From Frankia sp. R82 (lineage in GTDB: Bacteria > Actinomycetota > Actinomycetes > Frankiales > Frankiaceae): DNA of 54,971 bases. The notes beneath the pieces are model-generated. The model made no database searches and was not told where the DNA came from. It saw nothing but the letters and a program-made list of their open reading frames with translations. A program made the position numbers and the translations under genes. This document shows, piece by piece, positions 41,596 through 50,550 of this stretch; within the stretch, counting starts at the first letter, position 1, and every line of letters begins with the position of its first letter. The stretch is from contig NZ_JAMQQG010000282.1 of assembly GCF_023716925.1 (NCBI RefSeq), positions 1 through 54,971 of the forward strand. Direction: 5' to 3'.

Positions 41596-42516
41596 ATGCG
41601 AGTAGAAGTGCAGGACCTCACCAAGAGCTATCGGAAAGGGGTACGGGCGCTTGACGGTCTGAACCTGGAACTGGCCGGCGGGATGGTAGGCCTGCTCGGC
41701 GCGAACGGCGCGGGCAAGACCACCCTCATCCGCATCCTCGCCGGGATCATCCGGCCCACCTCCGGATCGGTCCGCGTCGCCGGGCATGATCTCTCCCGCG
41801 CCGCCGACCGGATGGCGGTGAAACGCCTGCTGGGCTATCTCCCGCAGCACCTCGATCTCTACCCCGACCTGTCGGCCCGCGAGTTCCTCGACTACATCGG
41901 CCTGCTCAAGGGCATCGACAGCCGGTCGAAACGGGTAAGGCACGTTGACCTGCTCCTCGAACAGGTCGGGCTGGCGGAGGTGGCCGACCGGCGGACCGGG
42001 GGCTATTCCGGCGGGATGAAGCGCCGAGTCGGGATCGCGCAGGCGTTGCTCGGCGAACCGCAGGTCATCATCGTCGACGAGCCGACGGCCGGCCTGGATC
42101 CCGAGGAACGGATGCGGTTCCGGGCGCTTCTCGCCGGCCTCGGCGGAGACCGGACGATCATCCTGTCGACGCACATCATCGATGACGTGGCGCAGACCTG
42201 CTCGCAGGTCGCCGTCCTCAACCGGGGCCGGCTGGTACGCCACGGCAACACCGGCGATCTTGTCGCGGTGGCCCGGGGCCGCACATACGTCACCGATCCC
42301 GCGGCCGGAGCGCCCACCGGCGACGTCGCCGTCGTCTCCGCACAGAACGCCGCAGGAGGGATCCGTTACCGGATCGTCACCGATCAGCCGCCGGTAGGTG
42401 CGACTCCCGTCGAGCCGACGCTCGAAGACGGCTACGTCGCCCTGCTGCGCACCCGGCAGGACCCTGCCACTGGCGCCGATCTCATCCCCGCCGAACCCCG
42501 CGCGAAGGAGCACTGA
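41596..42516 (+). CDS. ABC transporter ATP-binding protein
   Basis: 306 residues. Walker A GANGAGKT (35-42), Q-loop region YLPQHLDLY, signature YSGGMKRR, Walker B VIIVDEPTAGLD and the switch His in LSTHII are all intact. The C-terminal ~80 residues form the regulatory extension seen in DrrA/CcmA-like exporters. It powers the transporter formed by the adjacent membrane proteins. The TGATG overlap with the downstream lipoprotein gene makes them co-translated. Confidence 0.95.
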   Translation: MRVEVQDLTKSYRKGVRALDGLNLELAGGMVGLLGANGAGKTTLIRILAGIIRPTSGSVRVAGHDLSRAADRMAVKRLLGYLPQHLDLYPDLSAREFLDYIGLLKGIDSRSKRVRHVDLLLEQVGLAEVADRRTGGYSGGMKRRVGIAQALLGEPQVIIVDEPTAGLDPEERMRFRALLAGLGGDRTIILSTHIIDDVAQTCSQVAVLNRGRLVRHGNTGDLVAVARGRTYVTDPAAGAPTGDVAVVSAQNAAGGIRYRIVTDQPPVGATPVEPTLEDGYVALLRTRQDPATGADLIPAEPRAKEH

Positions 42517-42908
42517 TGCCTCGACCGCCTCGATTCGCCGTCGCGTCCGCGCTGCTGGCGACGTTGACCGCTGTCCTGCTCGCGGGATGCGGTACGGCGA
42601 CGCCGGGCAACGACTCCGGCCGCACGGCCGTCCCGCTGCCGCCGGCTACCGGGACCAGCCAGCCGATCGCCGAGAAGAACCTGGTCTACCTGTGGCCCTT
42701 CACGGTCGATCACGGGATGATCGAATGCCGGGGCAAGAACCAGACGGTGTTCGTCTCGCCGGACGGGAAGGCCTACGCACTCAACCGGGAGGCGACGCAG
42801 GCCGGCTTCCCCGACGTCGACCCGCTGCGTCGCGACGGGACAGGCGGCGCCAAGGTAAGCCTCGGCGCAATCAGGAGCCACGCACTCGCACTCTGCCCGC
42901 CCGCATGA
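42516..42908 (+). CDS. DUF2511-like lipoprotein
   Basis: 130 residues. The signal peptide ends in a lipobox (TAVLLAGCGT). The short domain has VYLWPFTVDHGMIECRGKN, VFVSPDGKAYALN and a final Cys in ALALCPPA; the WPFTVD-x-G-x2-x-C block matches DUF2511 (YebY-like). The two Cys outside the lipobox may form a disulfide. The last gene of the sigma/ABC operon, it could be the extracytoplasmic sensor or a substrate-capture protein. Confidence 0.8.
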   Translation: MPRPPRFAVASALLATLTAVLLAGCGTATPGNDSGRTAVPLPPATGTSQPIAEKNLVYLWPFTVDHGMIECRGKNQTVFVSPDGKAYALNREATQAGFPDVDPLRRDGTGGAKVSLGAIRSHALALCPPA

Positions 42909-43233
42909 TCCCACACCTTGTGGCTCGGGCTCATGGGATACCGGGTGAGCCAATTCCGACCCCCGGCCAGCCTCATAGGGAAAAATTTCGAGGGCTCTCG
43001 CCGGGAGTGAAGATCAGGGCCGGTCCACCCTGGTCCTTGGAGCCACTCGGGGTGCAGGGCTGGGTGATCAGGATCCGGCCGGTCAGTCGGATGTGGTTGA
43101 GCGGTTGCCGCTGGCTTTGATTCACACGGCCCGGGGCCCGGGCCACCAGCCGCCAGGTGTCTCTCGGTAGTCGCTGGCGGGGAGAACCGCCCTGATCCTG
43201 TTTTTCCGTCTCCGTAGTGGCGTGTCTTGCTGG
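42909..43233. other. Spacer between convergent operons
   Basis: No gene. It contains a possible terminator: a hairpin CCGCCAG (43150-43156) / CTGGCGG (43174-43180), and an ATCCCA/TGGGAT pair (42908-42939) right after the lipoprotein stop. Confidence 0.4.
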
Positions 43234-43755
43234 TCAGCGGCGAAGGGCTGCATCGAGCTGGTGGCGGAGCATGTCCAGTCGACTGCGACCAGGGCGGTAA
43301 ACCGGCATCTGCCTTAGGATTCTGCGCACTGCCGGTGGGGCATGTTCGATCGCCCATCGGATCTCGGTGTCACCGATGCTGGCGTCGTCGTCGGCGGCGA
43401 GTTCACCCGCCCGCGCTGCCTGTATCGCCGGCCCGAGGGCGTGTTTTGCCTGGTGGGGGGTGGCCAGCGGGTGGATGTACGGGGTTGCTGCCGCGTAGCC
43501 CGCGGCGCGGGCGGCGGCGGTGGCAGCCGGATCGGCGACGTCCCGTGCGGCGGCGAGGGCAGCGAAGGCAAGGGAGCGCAGCGGCCCCCTCCGCAGCTGT
43601 CCGCACGCGTAGGAGCGGATGCCCTCGATGGCCTCGCGCGGGCGGGTGTCGGCGGGAGCCTCCTGTTCGAACAGCGGCAGCACCCGCTCGGCGCAGTTGG
43701 CAGCCCAGGCGCCGAGAAGCCGACGGTCTTCCTCGCTGATGGTCACCTGGTTCAC
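43234..43755 (-). CDS. Imm5-like putative immunity protein (paralogue 1)
   Basis: 173 residues, all helical. The family start block is DRRLLGAWAANCAERVLPLFE, then RPREAIEGIRSYACGQL and a long Ala-rich region ending in QAKHALGPAIQAAR. NCBI calls such proteins 'putative immunity protein' (Imm5-like); no toxin gene is nearby. The start is uncertain among several in-frame GTGs (43755, 43761, 43773); 43755 has a GAGGA 7 bases upstream. A paralogue lies at 45598-46173 with the same block order, and the two flank two methyltransferase genes. An alternative reading is a helical-repeat enzyme partner unrelated to toxins. Confidence 0.72.
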   Translation of the reverse strand: MNQVTISEEDRRLLGAWAANCAERVLPLFEQEAPADTRPREAIEGIRSYACGQLRRGPLRSLAFAALAAARDVADPAATAAARAAGYAAATPYIHPLATPHQAKHALGPAIQAARAGELAADDDASIGDTEIRWAIEHAPPAVRRILRQMPVYRPGRSRLDMLRHQLDAALRR

Positions 43756-43926
43756 CGGCACATCCTCGTTCACCCGCACATCCTGCCGGTTCTGACGCTC
43801 CCCGTTGCTGCCAGCCGCATCTCTGGCTGCGCCGGCTTCACCCGATGGGCCACCACGTCCCACGTGCCGGGTGCCCCACCCCGCCAGGACCGTGGGGCCA
43901 CCCGGCGCTCTGACAGAGTGGGCACC

Positions 43927-44778
43927 ATGGTCACCGAACTCGCCGTCGACGCGTCGAACGCCACCCAGCTCGCCAGCTGGGACGGCGAGGGAGGCGCTTT
44001 CTGGGCCGCCCACGCCGATCGCTTCGATGAGGGGGTCGCCGCCTACCGTGACCGGCTTCTGGCCGCGGCCGCGATCGACGAGACGGCCACCGTGCTCGAT
44101 GTCGGCTGCGGGAACGGACGGATGGCCCTGGACGCCGCCCGCCGCGCCACGGCCGGATCTGTCCTGGGCGTGGACCTGTCCACGCAGATGCTCGGCCTGG
44201 CCCGTCGGCGTGCCGAACACGAGCACGTCACGAACGTGACCTTCGAGCAGGCCGACGCGCAGATCCACCCCTTTCTGTCCGAAACCTTCGACGTCGCCAT
44301 CAGCCGGCACGGGTCGATGTTCTTCGGTGATCCCGTCGCCGCCTTCACCAACCTCGCGCGCGCCCTGCGCCCCGGTGGGCGCCTCGTCCTGCTGACCTGG
44401 CAGCCGTTCGAGCGCAACGAATGGCTCCAGGCCTTCTTCACCTGCCTGGCCGCCGGCCGGGAGATACCCGTCCCACCGTCGGACGCACCGAGCCCGTTCG
44501 CCCTCAGCGACCCCGACCGGATCCGGTCGCTCCTGCACGCGGCCGGGTTCTACGACGTCCAGGTGGAGGGCCTGACCGAACCCATGTACTTCGGCCCCGA
44601 CCCCGACGACGCCTTCCGGTTCGTCTGCGCCCAGCACGCCGGACTGGTACGCGACCTCGACCCCGACGCCACAAGCCGCGCACTCGACGACCTGCGCACC
44701 AACCTGGCCGAGCACCACACCGAACGAGGCGTCCGGTACAACTCGGCCACCTGGCTCATCCAGGCCCACCGTGACTGA
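43927..44778 (+). CDS. Class I SAM-dependent methyltransferase
   Basis: 283 residues. Motif I is TVLDVGCGNGRMALDAA, motif II VLGVDLSTQML, then FEQADAQIHPF, FDVAISRHGSMFF (post-I) and LRPGGRLVLLTW (motif III). The N-terminus WDGEGGAFWAAHADRFDEG is typical of UbiE/ArsM-like small-molecule methyltransferases. It is divergent from Imm5-like paralogue 1 and followed by a second methyltransferase. Substrate unknown. Confidence 0.9.
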   Translation: MVTELAVDASNATQLASWDGEGGAFWAAHADRFDEGVAAYRDRLLAAAAIDETATVLDVGCGNGRMALDAARRATAGSVLGVDLSTQMLGLARRRAEHEHVTNVTFEQADAQIHPFLSETFDVAISRHGSMFFGDPVAAFTNLARALRPGGRLVLLTWQPFERNEWLQAFFTCLAAGREIPVPPSDAPSPFALSDPDRIRSLLHAAGFYDVQVEGLTEPMYFGPDPDDAFRFVCAQHAGLVRDLDPDATSRALDDLRTNLAEHHTERGVRYNSATWLIQAHRD

Positions 44779-44872
44779 AGCACCTCGGAACACGACCCAG
44801 ACCACGTCACTGAGAGTGACTGTTAATCGTGACTGCTCAACCACACCTGGCCAGCCCAGGCGCGCCCACACC

Positions 44873-44878
44873 TAGGAT
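44873..44878 (+). promoter_or_regulatory. Putative -10 (TAGGAT) for the second methyltransferase
   Basis: It ends 8 bases before ATG 44887, with no ribosome site, so transcription may start at or near the ATG. Confidence 0.4.
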
Positions 44879-44886
44879 GATCGCCC

Positions 44887-45540
44887 ATGGCCGAGTCTGA
44901 CCCGAACCATCTGGTGACCGTCGCGGCGGCGTATGACGGCGTGGCCGAGGTATATGCGGAACTGTTCGCCGACGTGCTCGACCGTCAGCCGCTGGAGCGT
45001 GCGCTGCTGTCCGCGTTCGCCGACCTCACCCGCCCCCTGCCCGGCCCGGTCGCCGACCTCGGCTGCGGGCCCGGCTACGCAACGGCCCACCTGCACCGCG
45101 CGAGGTTGGACGTGTTCGGTGTGGACCTCTCACCGGAGATGATCGCCATCGCCCGACGCGCACACCCACAGCTGCGTTTCGACGTGGGCACGATGACCGC
45201 GCTGGACCTGCCCGACGCCGTCCTGAGCGGTGCGCTGTGCCGCTACTCACTCATCCACACCCCACCCCCCGACGTCCCCGCCATCCTCACCGAGATCCAC
45301 CGCGTCCTCGCGCCCGGTGGCCACCTGCTGCTCGGCTTTCTGGCCACCGACGAGCCCGCGACCGCGGTACACGCCTACGACCACCGGGTCACCGGCGCCT
45401 ACCGCTGGCCACCCGACCACCTCGCCGACCTGGCCTGGCAGGCAGGATTGGTCGAGGTCGCCCAGCTGGTGCGAGCGCCGACGGACGAAGAACGAGGCCG
45501 GCAGGCACAGCTGCTGGCCCGCCGCCCACAGCAGACATAA
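44887..45540 (+). CDS. Class I SAM-dependent methyltransferase
   Basis: 217 residues. Motif I is PVADLGCGPGYATAHL, motif II VFGVDLSPEMIAIARRA, then RFDVGTMTALDLPD and LAPGGHLLLGFLA. Shorter than the upstream methyltransferase and clearly not a recent duplicate of it. It lies 57 bases before the second Imm5-like gene and has its own promoter candidate. Substrate unknown. Confidence 0.9.
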   Translation: MAESDPNHLVTVAAAYDGVAEVYAELFADVLDRQPLERALLSAFADLTRPLPGPVADLGCGPGYATAHLHRARLDVFGVDLSPEMIAIARRAHPQLRFDVGTMTALDLPDAVLSGALCRYSLIHTPPPDVPAILTEIHRVLAPGGHLLLGFLATDEPATAVHAYDHRVTGAYRWPPDHLADLAWQAGLVEVAQLVRAPTDEERGRQAQLLARRPQQT

Positions 45541-45585
45541 GCCACCACCGGATTCCGCCCATATCGGTTCCGGATCCATCCCCCG

Positions 45586-45591
45586 TACGGT
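45586..45591 (+). promoter_or_regulatory. Putative -10 (TACGGT) for Imm5-like paralogue 2
   Basis: It ends 6 bases before GTG 45598, consistent with a leaderless transcript. Confidence 0.4.
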
Positions 45592-45597
45592 GAAACC

Positions 45598-46173
45598 GTG
45601 ATCCTTCCCAAGGACCGTGACCCCCGGTTCATCACCATCCGCCGCGGGGGAACACTTACGGACTCCGACCATCGGCTCCTGGGTCTGTGGGCGGCCGCAT
45701 GCGCCGAGCACGTTCTGTACCTCTTCGAATCGGTGCAGCCCTCGGACCCTCGGCCCCGCCACGCGATCGGGCAGATCCGGGCCTGGTCACGAGGCGAGAT
45801 CGCGATGTCCCAGTCCCGCTCTGCGGGCGGCCATGCCATGGCTGCGGCCAGAGTGCTGAGCGGAGCAGCTCGTCACGCAGCGTTTGCCGCCGGCCAGGCC
45901 GGGGCGGTCGCACATGTCGCCGCACATGAGCTTGGCGCCGCTGCCTACGCAATCAAGGCTGCGCGGGCGGCGGCCTCCGCAGACGAGACCGAGGCCGCCG
46001 GACGGCTTGAGTGCCGTTGGCAGCGTGAACAGCTCCCGGACGCGATTCGCGCACTACAAGGAGTGCTCTCGACGTCGCCGGTGCTGATGGCCGACCAGAC
46101 GGAGTCCGTGGACTTCTTCGGGTCCGGCACTCCTGATCGACATCACAAAATGTCGCGGCGATGTGGAAGATGA
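45598..46173 (+). CDS. Imm5-like putative immunity protein (paralogue 2)
   Basis: 191 residues. It has the same block order as the gene at 43234: DHRLLGLWAAACAEHVLYLFE, RPRHAIGQIRAWSRGEI and the Ala-rich helices ending HELGAAAYAIKAAR. The C-terminal ~25 residues (SVDFFGSGTPDRHHKM...) look unlike the family and may be a read-through extension. The GTG start is supported by the TACGGT hexamer 6 bases upstream. Function as an antitoxin is only a database-style label; the linkage to methyltransferases suggests another job. Confidence 0.75.
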   Translation: MILPKDRDPRFITIRRGGTLTDSDHRLLGLWAAACAEHVLYLFESVQPSDPRPRHAIGQIRAWSRGEIAMSQSRSAGGHAMAAARVLSGAARHAAFAAGQAGAVAHVAAHELGAAAYAIKAARAAASADETEAAGRLECRWQREQLPDAIRALQGVLSTSPVLMADQTESVDFFGSGTPDRHHKMSRRCGR

Positions 46174-46766
46174 TGCGAGCCTTACGAGATGGAATTTCCG
46201 TGGCGGCTGGTGATGTCGTTGGCGTGGGACGCCTGTCAGGCGGTCTCGCCGGCCGTCGAGTGCGAGAGCAGCATCGACGCGCTGATTGACGAACTGTGCC
46301 CCCTGCTCGGGATTGATGGCACCGCGGCGAGCAGTCATTCGACTACGCAGGTACGGGCGGACAATCAGCAGTCGACGGCCGTGGATCGCCGGTTCCCTCG
46401 TGAATCGTGAGCTGGTGCCGACAATCCAGACCCGATGACGCCAGGAGTCGGCGCAGCGCGACCACGGCGCCGACGTTTCCCACTTCGGCAGCTGACCCAT
46501 TCGCACAGGGCCTGCGATGCACCCACAACGACCTGGAGGTGGAATGCGCCGCCGCACCGCCGAGAGCCGAAGACACCGCTGGCAGGCCCCACCAGACCGT
46601 CCTGGCGGCCAAGCCCGACAACCGCTGGAGAAACCACCGGGCGAAGGAAACCGAAGGCCCCAGCCCGCCACCGGAACTCGGGGGGCTCGGGGGGCTAGGC
46701 CCCCCGGCCAACATGACGCAGACGACAAGGTGCCGCAAAGCCGGCACGGGAAACCCCAGAGTCGCG
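46174..46766. other. Spacer upstream of the housekeeping block
   Basis: 593 bases without a supported gene. It holds a perfect G/C hairpin downstream of the minus-strand tRNA. I see no repeat of the tRNA 3' end that would mark an integrated element. Confidence 0.5.
46689..46705 (-). terminator. Perfect 7-bp G/C hairpin downstream of tRNA-Arg
   Basis: GGGGGGC TAG GCCCCCC lies 62 bases beyond the tRNA 3' end on the minus strand. There is no U-tract; it is a likely terminator of the tRNA transcript. Confidence 0.45.
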
Positions 46767-46838
46767 TGCCCCCGGCAGGATTCGAACCTGCGCCCCCGCC
46801 TCCGGAGGGCGGTGCTCTATCCCCTGAGCTACGGGGGC
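46767..46838 (-). tRNA. tRNA-Arg (anticodon CCG)
   Basis: 72 nt, read on the minus strand. Acceptor stem GCCCCCG / CGGGGGC, D stem GCTC/GAGC, anticodon stem CCGCC/GGCGG with loop CTCCGGA (anticodon CCG at 34-36), T stem GCAGG/CCTGC with loop TTCGAAT, discriminator A. All stems pair perfectly. The CCA end is not encoded. It reads the CGG codon, abundant in this genome, and lies 0.5 kb from argS on the opposite strand. Confidence 0.95.
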
Positions 46839-46900
46839 TCGGGGCTGACGGAGCTAACGCTACCAGGTGGGAACCCGAAGTCGCGCGCCCGGGTGGGCCG

Positions 46901-46906
46901 TAAGCT
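46901..46906 (+). promoter_or_regulatory. Putative -10 (TAAGCT) for the response regulator gene
   Basis: It ends 7 bases before GTG 46914, with no ribosome site. Leaderless start likely. Confidence 0.4.
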
Positions 46907-46913
46907 GCCGAGT

Positions 46914-47300
46914 GTGTACGCCGCCGCCCCCAGGGTCCTCGTTGTCGACGACGACGCGGTGATCCGTCAGCTTGTGGTCGTCAACCTCGAGTTGGAAGGT
47001 TTCGAGGTGCACACCGCCGCCGACGGTGTCGACGCGTTGGAGATGGTGCGCGAGGTCGCCCCACATGTGATCACTCTGGACATCATGATGCCCCGGATGG
47101 ACGGCTGGGATGTGGCCGCCCAGCTGCGGGAGAACCCGGCCACGGCCGGGATCAAGCTGATCATGCTGACGGCGCGGGCGCAGGAGGCCGACGTCCGGCG
47201 TGGTTCGCGCCTCGGCGTGGACTACTACCTGACCAAGCCGTTCGATCCGGACGAGCTGATCACCGTCGTCCAGAAGCTCGCCGAGGGCCAGTCGGTCTGA
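46914..47300 (+). CDS. Stand-alone response regulator receiver domain
   Basis: 128 residues, a single CheY-like domain with no output domain. The acidic pair is in VLVVDDD (12-14), the phospho-acceptor is Asp56 in TLDIMMPRMDGWD, the Thr is in IMLTARAQ and the Lys in YYLTKPF. No histidine kinase is nearby, so it is an orphan. The GTG start is supported by the -10-like TAAGCT. Its placement before argS is familiar from actinobacteria, but a functional link to arginyl-tRNA synthesis is unknown. Confidence 0.9.
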   Translation: MYAAAPRVLVVDDDAVIRQLVVVNLELEGFEVHTAADGVDALEMVREVAPHVITLDIMMPRMDGWDVAAQLRENPATAGIKLIMLTARAQEADVRRGSRLGVDYYLTKPFDPDELITVVQKLAEGQSV

Positions 47301-47352
47301 CCCGCGAACGCCGCGGTGATGTCGCGGCGGTCGTCTTGTCGCAGTGCGCCGA

Positions 47353-47358
47353 TAGCAT
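47353..47358 (+). promoter_or_regulatory. Putative -10 (TAGCAT) of a leaderless argS transcript
   Basis: It ends exactly 6 bases before the argS ATG. No ribosome site is present between. Confidence 0.5.
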
Positions 47359-47364
47359 CGCGGC

Positions 47365-49023
47365 ATGACCCCCGCCGATCTCGCCGATGCCATCGTTGCG
47401 GCCATTGGCCGCGCGGTCGCCGACGGCGACCTGGACGTGCCGGTGCCGACCACTGTCACGGTGGAGCGATCGAAGAACCCCGAGCACGGTGACTACGCCT
47501 CGCCGGCGGCCCTGCAGCTGGCGAAGGCGGCCCGCCGTCCACCGCGGGCGGTCGCCGAGGTGCTGGCCGCCCGGCTGGCCGCGACCGACGGTGTCGCCCG
47601 GGTTGACATCGCCGGGCCGGGGTTCCTGAACATCACGCTGGCCGGGGCGGCGCTGGGCGAGGTGGCCCGCCGGGTGGTGCGGGCGGGTGCGACCTACGGC
47701 CATGCGATCAAGCCGCGGGATGTGCGGATCAACCTGGAGTTCGTCAGCGCGAACCCGACCGGGCCGGTCACGCTCGCCTCGGCGCGCTGGGCGGCGGTGG
47801 GGGACGCGCTGGTGCGGATCCTGACCGCGGCCGGGTACGCGGTGGGCGGGGAGTACTACGTCAACGACGCCGGGGTGCAGATCAGCCGGTTCGCGGCGTC
47901 GGTGCTGGCGGCGGCCGCGGGGCGGGAGATCCCGGCCGACGGCTACCACGGGGCGTACGTGGCGGAGATCGCGACCGCCGTGCTGGCCGAGCGGCCGGAT
48001 CTGCTGGAGCTGCCGGCCGACGAGGCGCTGGCCGTCGCCGCCCGTCATGGTCTCACGCTGATGCTGGGCGAGATCCGCTCGACGCTGGAGGGCTTCGGCG
48101 TCCACTTCGACACGTGGGCGTCGGAGAAGGCACTGCACGACGCGGGTGGGCTGACCCGTGCCGTGGACGAGCTGCGGGCCCAGGGGCACGTCTTCGACGC
48201 GGACGGCGCGGTCTGGCTGCGCACGACCGACTTCGGCGACGACAAGGACCGTGTGCTGGTCAAGAGCGACGGTCAGGGGACGTACTTCTGCGCCGACGCC
48301 GCCTACTACCGCGACAAGCGGGGGCGTGGCTATGACCAGCTGATCTACCTGCTCGGCGCCGACCATCACGGCTACATCGGCCGGCTGCGGGCGATCTCCG
48401 CCTGCTTCGGCGACGACCCGGACGTCAACCTCGAGGTCATCATCGGGCAGCTGGTGTCGCTGACCCGCGGCGGCGAGCCGGTGAAGATGTCCAAGCGCGC
48501 CGGGACGTTTCTCACCCTGCACGACCTGGTGGACGCGGTCGGGGTCGACGCGGCCCGCTACTCGCTGGTGCGCCAGTCGCACGACTCGGCGATCGAGCTC
48601 GACCTCGACCTGATCGCCCGGCAGACCAGCGACAACCCGGTGTTCTACGTGCAGTACGCGCACGCCCGGATCAGCTCGCTGCTGCGCGGCGCGGAGGCGC
48701 TCGGTCTGACGCTGTCGCCCGAGGGGGCGGACGTGGCGCTGCTGACCCATCCACGGGAGGTCGACCTGCTGCGGGCGCTGGGAGAGTTCCCCCGGGTCGT
48801 CGAGTCGGCGGCGAGCCTGCGCGGGCCGCACCGGATCGCCCGCTACCTCGAGGAACTCGCCGGGGTGTACCACCGGTTCTACGACGCCTGCCGGGTACTG
48901 CCCCAGGGGGACGAGCCGGCCGGTCCGCTGACGGACGCCCGGCTGCTGCTGGCCGCGGCGACGCAGCTGGTGCTGTCCAACGGCCTCGCGCTGCTCGGCG
49001 TGAGTGCTCCCGATCGGATGTGA
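47365..49023 (+). CDS. argS: Arginyl-tRNA synthetase
   Basis: 552 residues, normal length. The N-terminal additional domain starts [13 protein letters not shown], with [17 protein letters not shown]. The class I HIGH equivalent is in [15 protein letters not shown], and the KMSKS equivalent is VKMSKRAG. The C-terminal anticodon-binding domain has [13 protein letters not shown] and [11 protein letters not shown]. It charges tRNA-Arg with arginine in the cytosol. ATG 47365 has a leaderless promoter pattern. lysA follows after 81 bases with its own ribosome site. Confidence 0.98.
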   Translation: MTPADLADAIVAAIGRAVADGDLDVPVPTTVTVERSKNPEHGDYASPAALQLAKAARRPPRAVAEVLAARLAATDGVARVDIAGPGFLNITLAGAALGEVARRVVRAGATYGHAIKPRDVRINLEFVSANPTGPVTLASARWAAVGDALVRILTAAGYAVGGEYYVNDAGVQISRFAASVLAAAAGREIPADGYHGAYVAEIATAVLAERPDLLELPADEALAVAARHGLTLMLGEIRSTLEGFGVHFDTWASEKALHDAGGLTRAVDELRAQGHVFDADGAVWLRTTDFGDDKDRVLVKSDGQGTYFCADAAYYRDKRGRGYDQLIYLLGADHHGYIGRLRAISACFGDDPDVNLEVIIGQLVSLTRGGEPVKMSKRAGTFLTLHDLVDAVGVDAARYSLVRQSHDSAIELDLDLIARQTSDNPVFYVQYAHARISSLLRGAEALGLTLSPEGADVALLTHPREVDLLRALGEFPRVVESAASLRGPHRIARYLEELAGVYHRFYDACRVLPQGDEPAGPLTDARLLLAAATQLVLSNGLALLGVSAPDRM

Positions 49024-49104
49024 GACACGTGCGGTACCGCGGTACGGGCGGGTGGCAGGCACGGTGTGGGTTCAGGCAGGCACAGTGAGGCTGGCGGAGA
49101 CGAG

Positions 49105-50550
49105 ATGAGTGAGACCGAACCGACCGCGGTGACGGGGCTGGAGGAGAACCTCTGGCCGGCCACGGCCCGCCTCGACGCGGGCGGAGTGCTGTCCATCGGC
49201 GGGATGCGGGTGGATGCGCTCGCCGCCGAGTTCGGCACGCCGGCGTTCGTCCTGGACGAGGCCGACTTCCGGGCCCGGGCCGCGGCCTGGCGCCGGGCGT
49301 TCGCCGAATGTGACGTTTATTACGCCGGGAAGGCGTTCCTGTGTCGCACGTTCGCCCGCTGGGTCGACGAGGAGGGCCTGCGCCTGGACGTGTGCACCGG
49401 CGGGGAGCTGGCCGTGGCCCGCTCGGTCGGTTTCCCGGCCGAGCGGCTGCTGTTCCACGGCAACAACAAGTCGGTCGGTGAGCTGCAGGCTGCGGTCCAG
49501 TACGGGGTCGGGCGGATCGCCGTCGACAGCTTCGTCGAGATCGAGCGCCTCGCCGCGGTCGCCGCCGCCGCGGGAGTGCGCCAGCGGGTGCTCGTCCGGG
49601 TCACCCCAGGAGTTGAGGCACACACCCACAGCTATGTGTCGACCGGGCAGGAGGACCAGAAGTTCGGGTTCTCCCTCGCCGGTGGCGCGGCGGCACAGGC
49701 GGTGGCCGCCGTGCTCGCCGAGGACAGTCTCGAGCTGGTCGGGCTGCACGCCCACATCGGCTCGCAGATCTTCGACACGGCCGGTTTCGGTCTGGCCGCC
49801 CACCGCATGGTCGGTCTGCTCGCGCGGATCCGCGACGACCACGGCGTCGAACTGCCCGAACTCGACCTCGGCGGCGGCCTCGGCATCGCCTACACCAGCG
49901 AGGACGCCCCGCTCGGCGTCGACGAGCTGGCCGAGCGGCTGATCGCGCTGGTGGGCAAGGAATGCGCCGCGGCGGGGCTGCCCGTGCCGCGCCTGGGCGT
50001 CGAACCCGGGCGTGCCCTGGTCGGGTCGACGACGGTGACGCTCTACGCGGTCGGCACCGTCAAGGAACTCCCGGGCCTGCGCACCTTCGTGAGCGTGGAC
50101 GGCGGCATGAGCGACAACATCCGCACCTCGCTCTACGACGCCCGTTACACCGCGCGGCTGGTCTCCCGGGCCGGTGCCTCCACCGCGCACGTCGTCACAC
50201 TGGTCGGGCGGCACTGCGAATCCGGCGACGTCGTCGCCCACGACGTGTCGCTGCCGGACGACGTCCGTCCCGGCGATCTCGTCGCGGTGCCGGCCAGCGG
50301 CGCCTACCACCGCTCGATGGCCAGCAACTACAACCACGTGGCCCGCCCGCCGGTCATCGCCGTGCGCGACGGGTCCGCGCGGGTGATCGTCCGTCGGGAG
50401 ACCGAGGACGATCTGCTCCGCCTTGACGCCGACCCGGCCGATCTCGGGGGAGCGGCCGATCCCGCGAGACCAGCGCGCCCGGGTGTCCGGGCCGGTTCCG
50501 CGGAACCGGCGAACCCGCAGGGGTCGACCGGCGCGCAGGTGGCGCGATGA
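49105..50550 (+). CDS. lysA: Diaminopimelate decarboxylase
   Basis: 481 residues. PLP-dependent fold-type III barrel: the PLP Lys is in VYYAGKAFLC, and the barrel has FHGNNKS, VGLHAHIGSQIFD, LDLGGGLGIAY and EPGRALVG. The C-terminal domain has GGMSDNIRTSLYDARY and the active-site Cys in GRHCESGD. It converts meso-diaminopimelate to lysine and CO2. ATG 49105 (GGAGA upstream) gives the conserved N-terminus. The last ~45 residues are a disordered Ala/Pro/Gly tail. It overlaps hom as ATGA. Confidence 0.97.
   Translation: MSETEPTAVTGLEENLWPATARLDAGGVLSIGGMRVDALAAEFGTPAFVLDEADFRARAAAWRRAFAECDVYYAGKAFLCRTFARWVDEEGLRLDVCTGGELAVARSVGFPAERLLFHGNNKSVGELQAAVQYGVGRIAVDSFVEIERLAAVAAAAGVRQRVLVRVTPGVEAHTHSYVSTGQEDQKFGFSLAGGAAAQAVAAVLAEDSLELVGLHAHIGSQIFDTAGFGLAAHRMVGLLARIRDDHGVELPELDLGGGLGIAYTSEDAPLGVDELAERLIALVGKECAAAGLPVPRLGVEPGRALVGSTTVTLYAVGTVKELPGLRTFVSVDGGMSDNIRTSLYDARYTARLVSRAGASTAHVVTLVGRHCESGDVVAHDVSLPDDVRPGDLVAVPASGAYHRSMASNYNHVARPPVIAVRDGSARVIVRRETEDDLLRLDADPADLGGAADPARPARPGVRAGSAEPANPQGSTGAQVAR

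Noticed and set aside
46189-46410. 73-codon plus-strand frame (MEFPWRLVMSLAWD...)
   Set aside because: No ribosome site, no family features and mixed composition; likely chance in a spacer.
46767-46838. tRNA-Arg as an integration site for the 43-46 kb genes
   Set aside because: I found no direct repeat of the tRNA 3' end and no integrase gene in the window.
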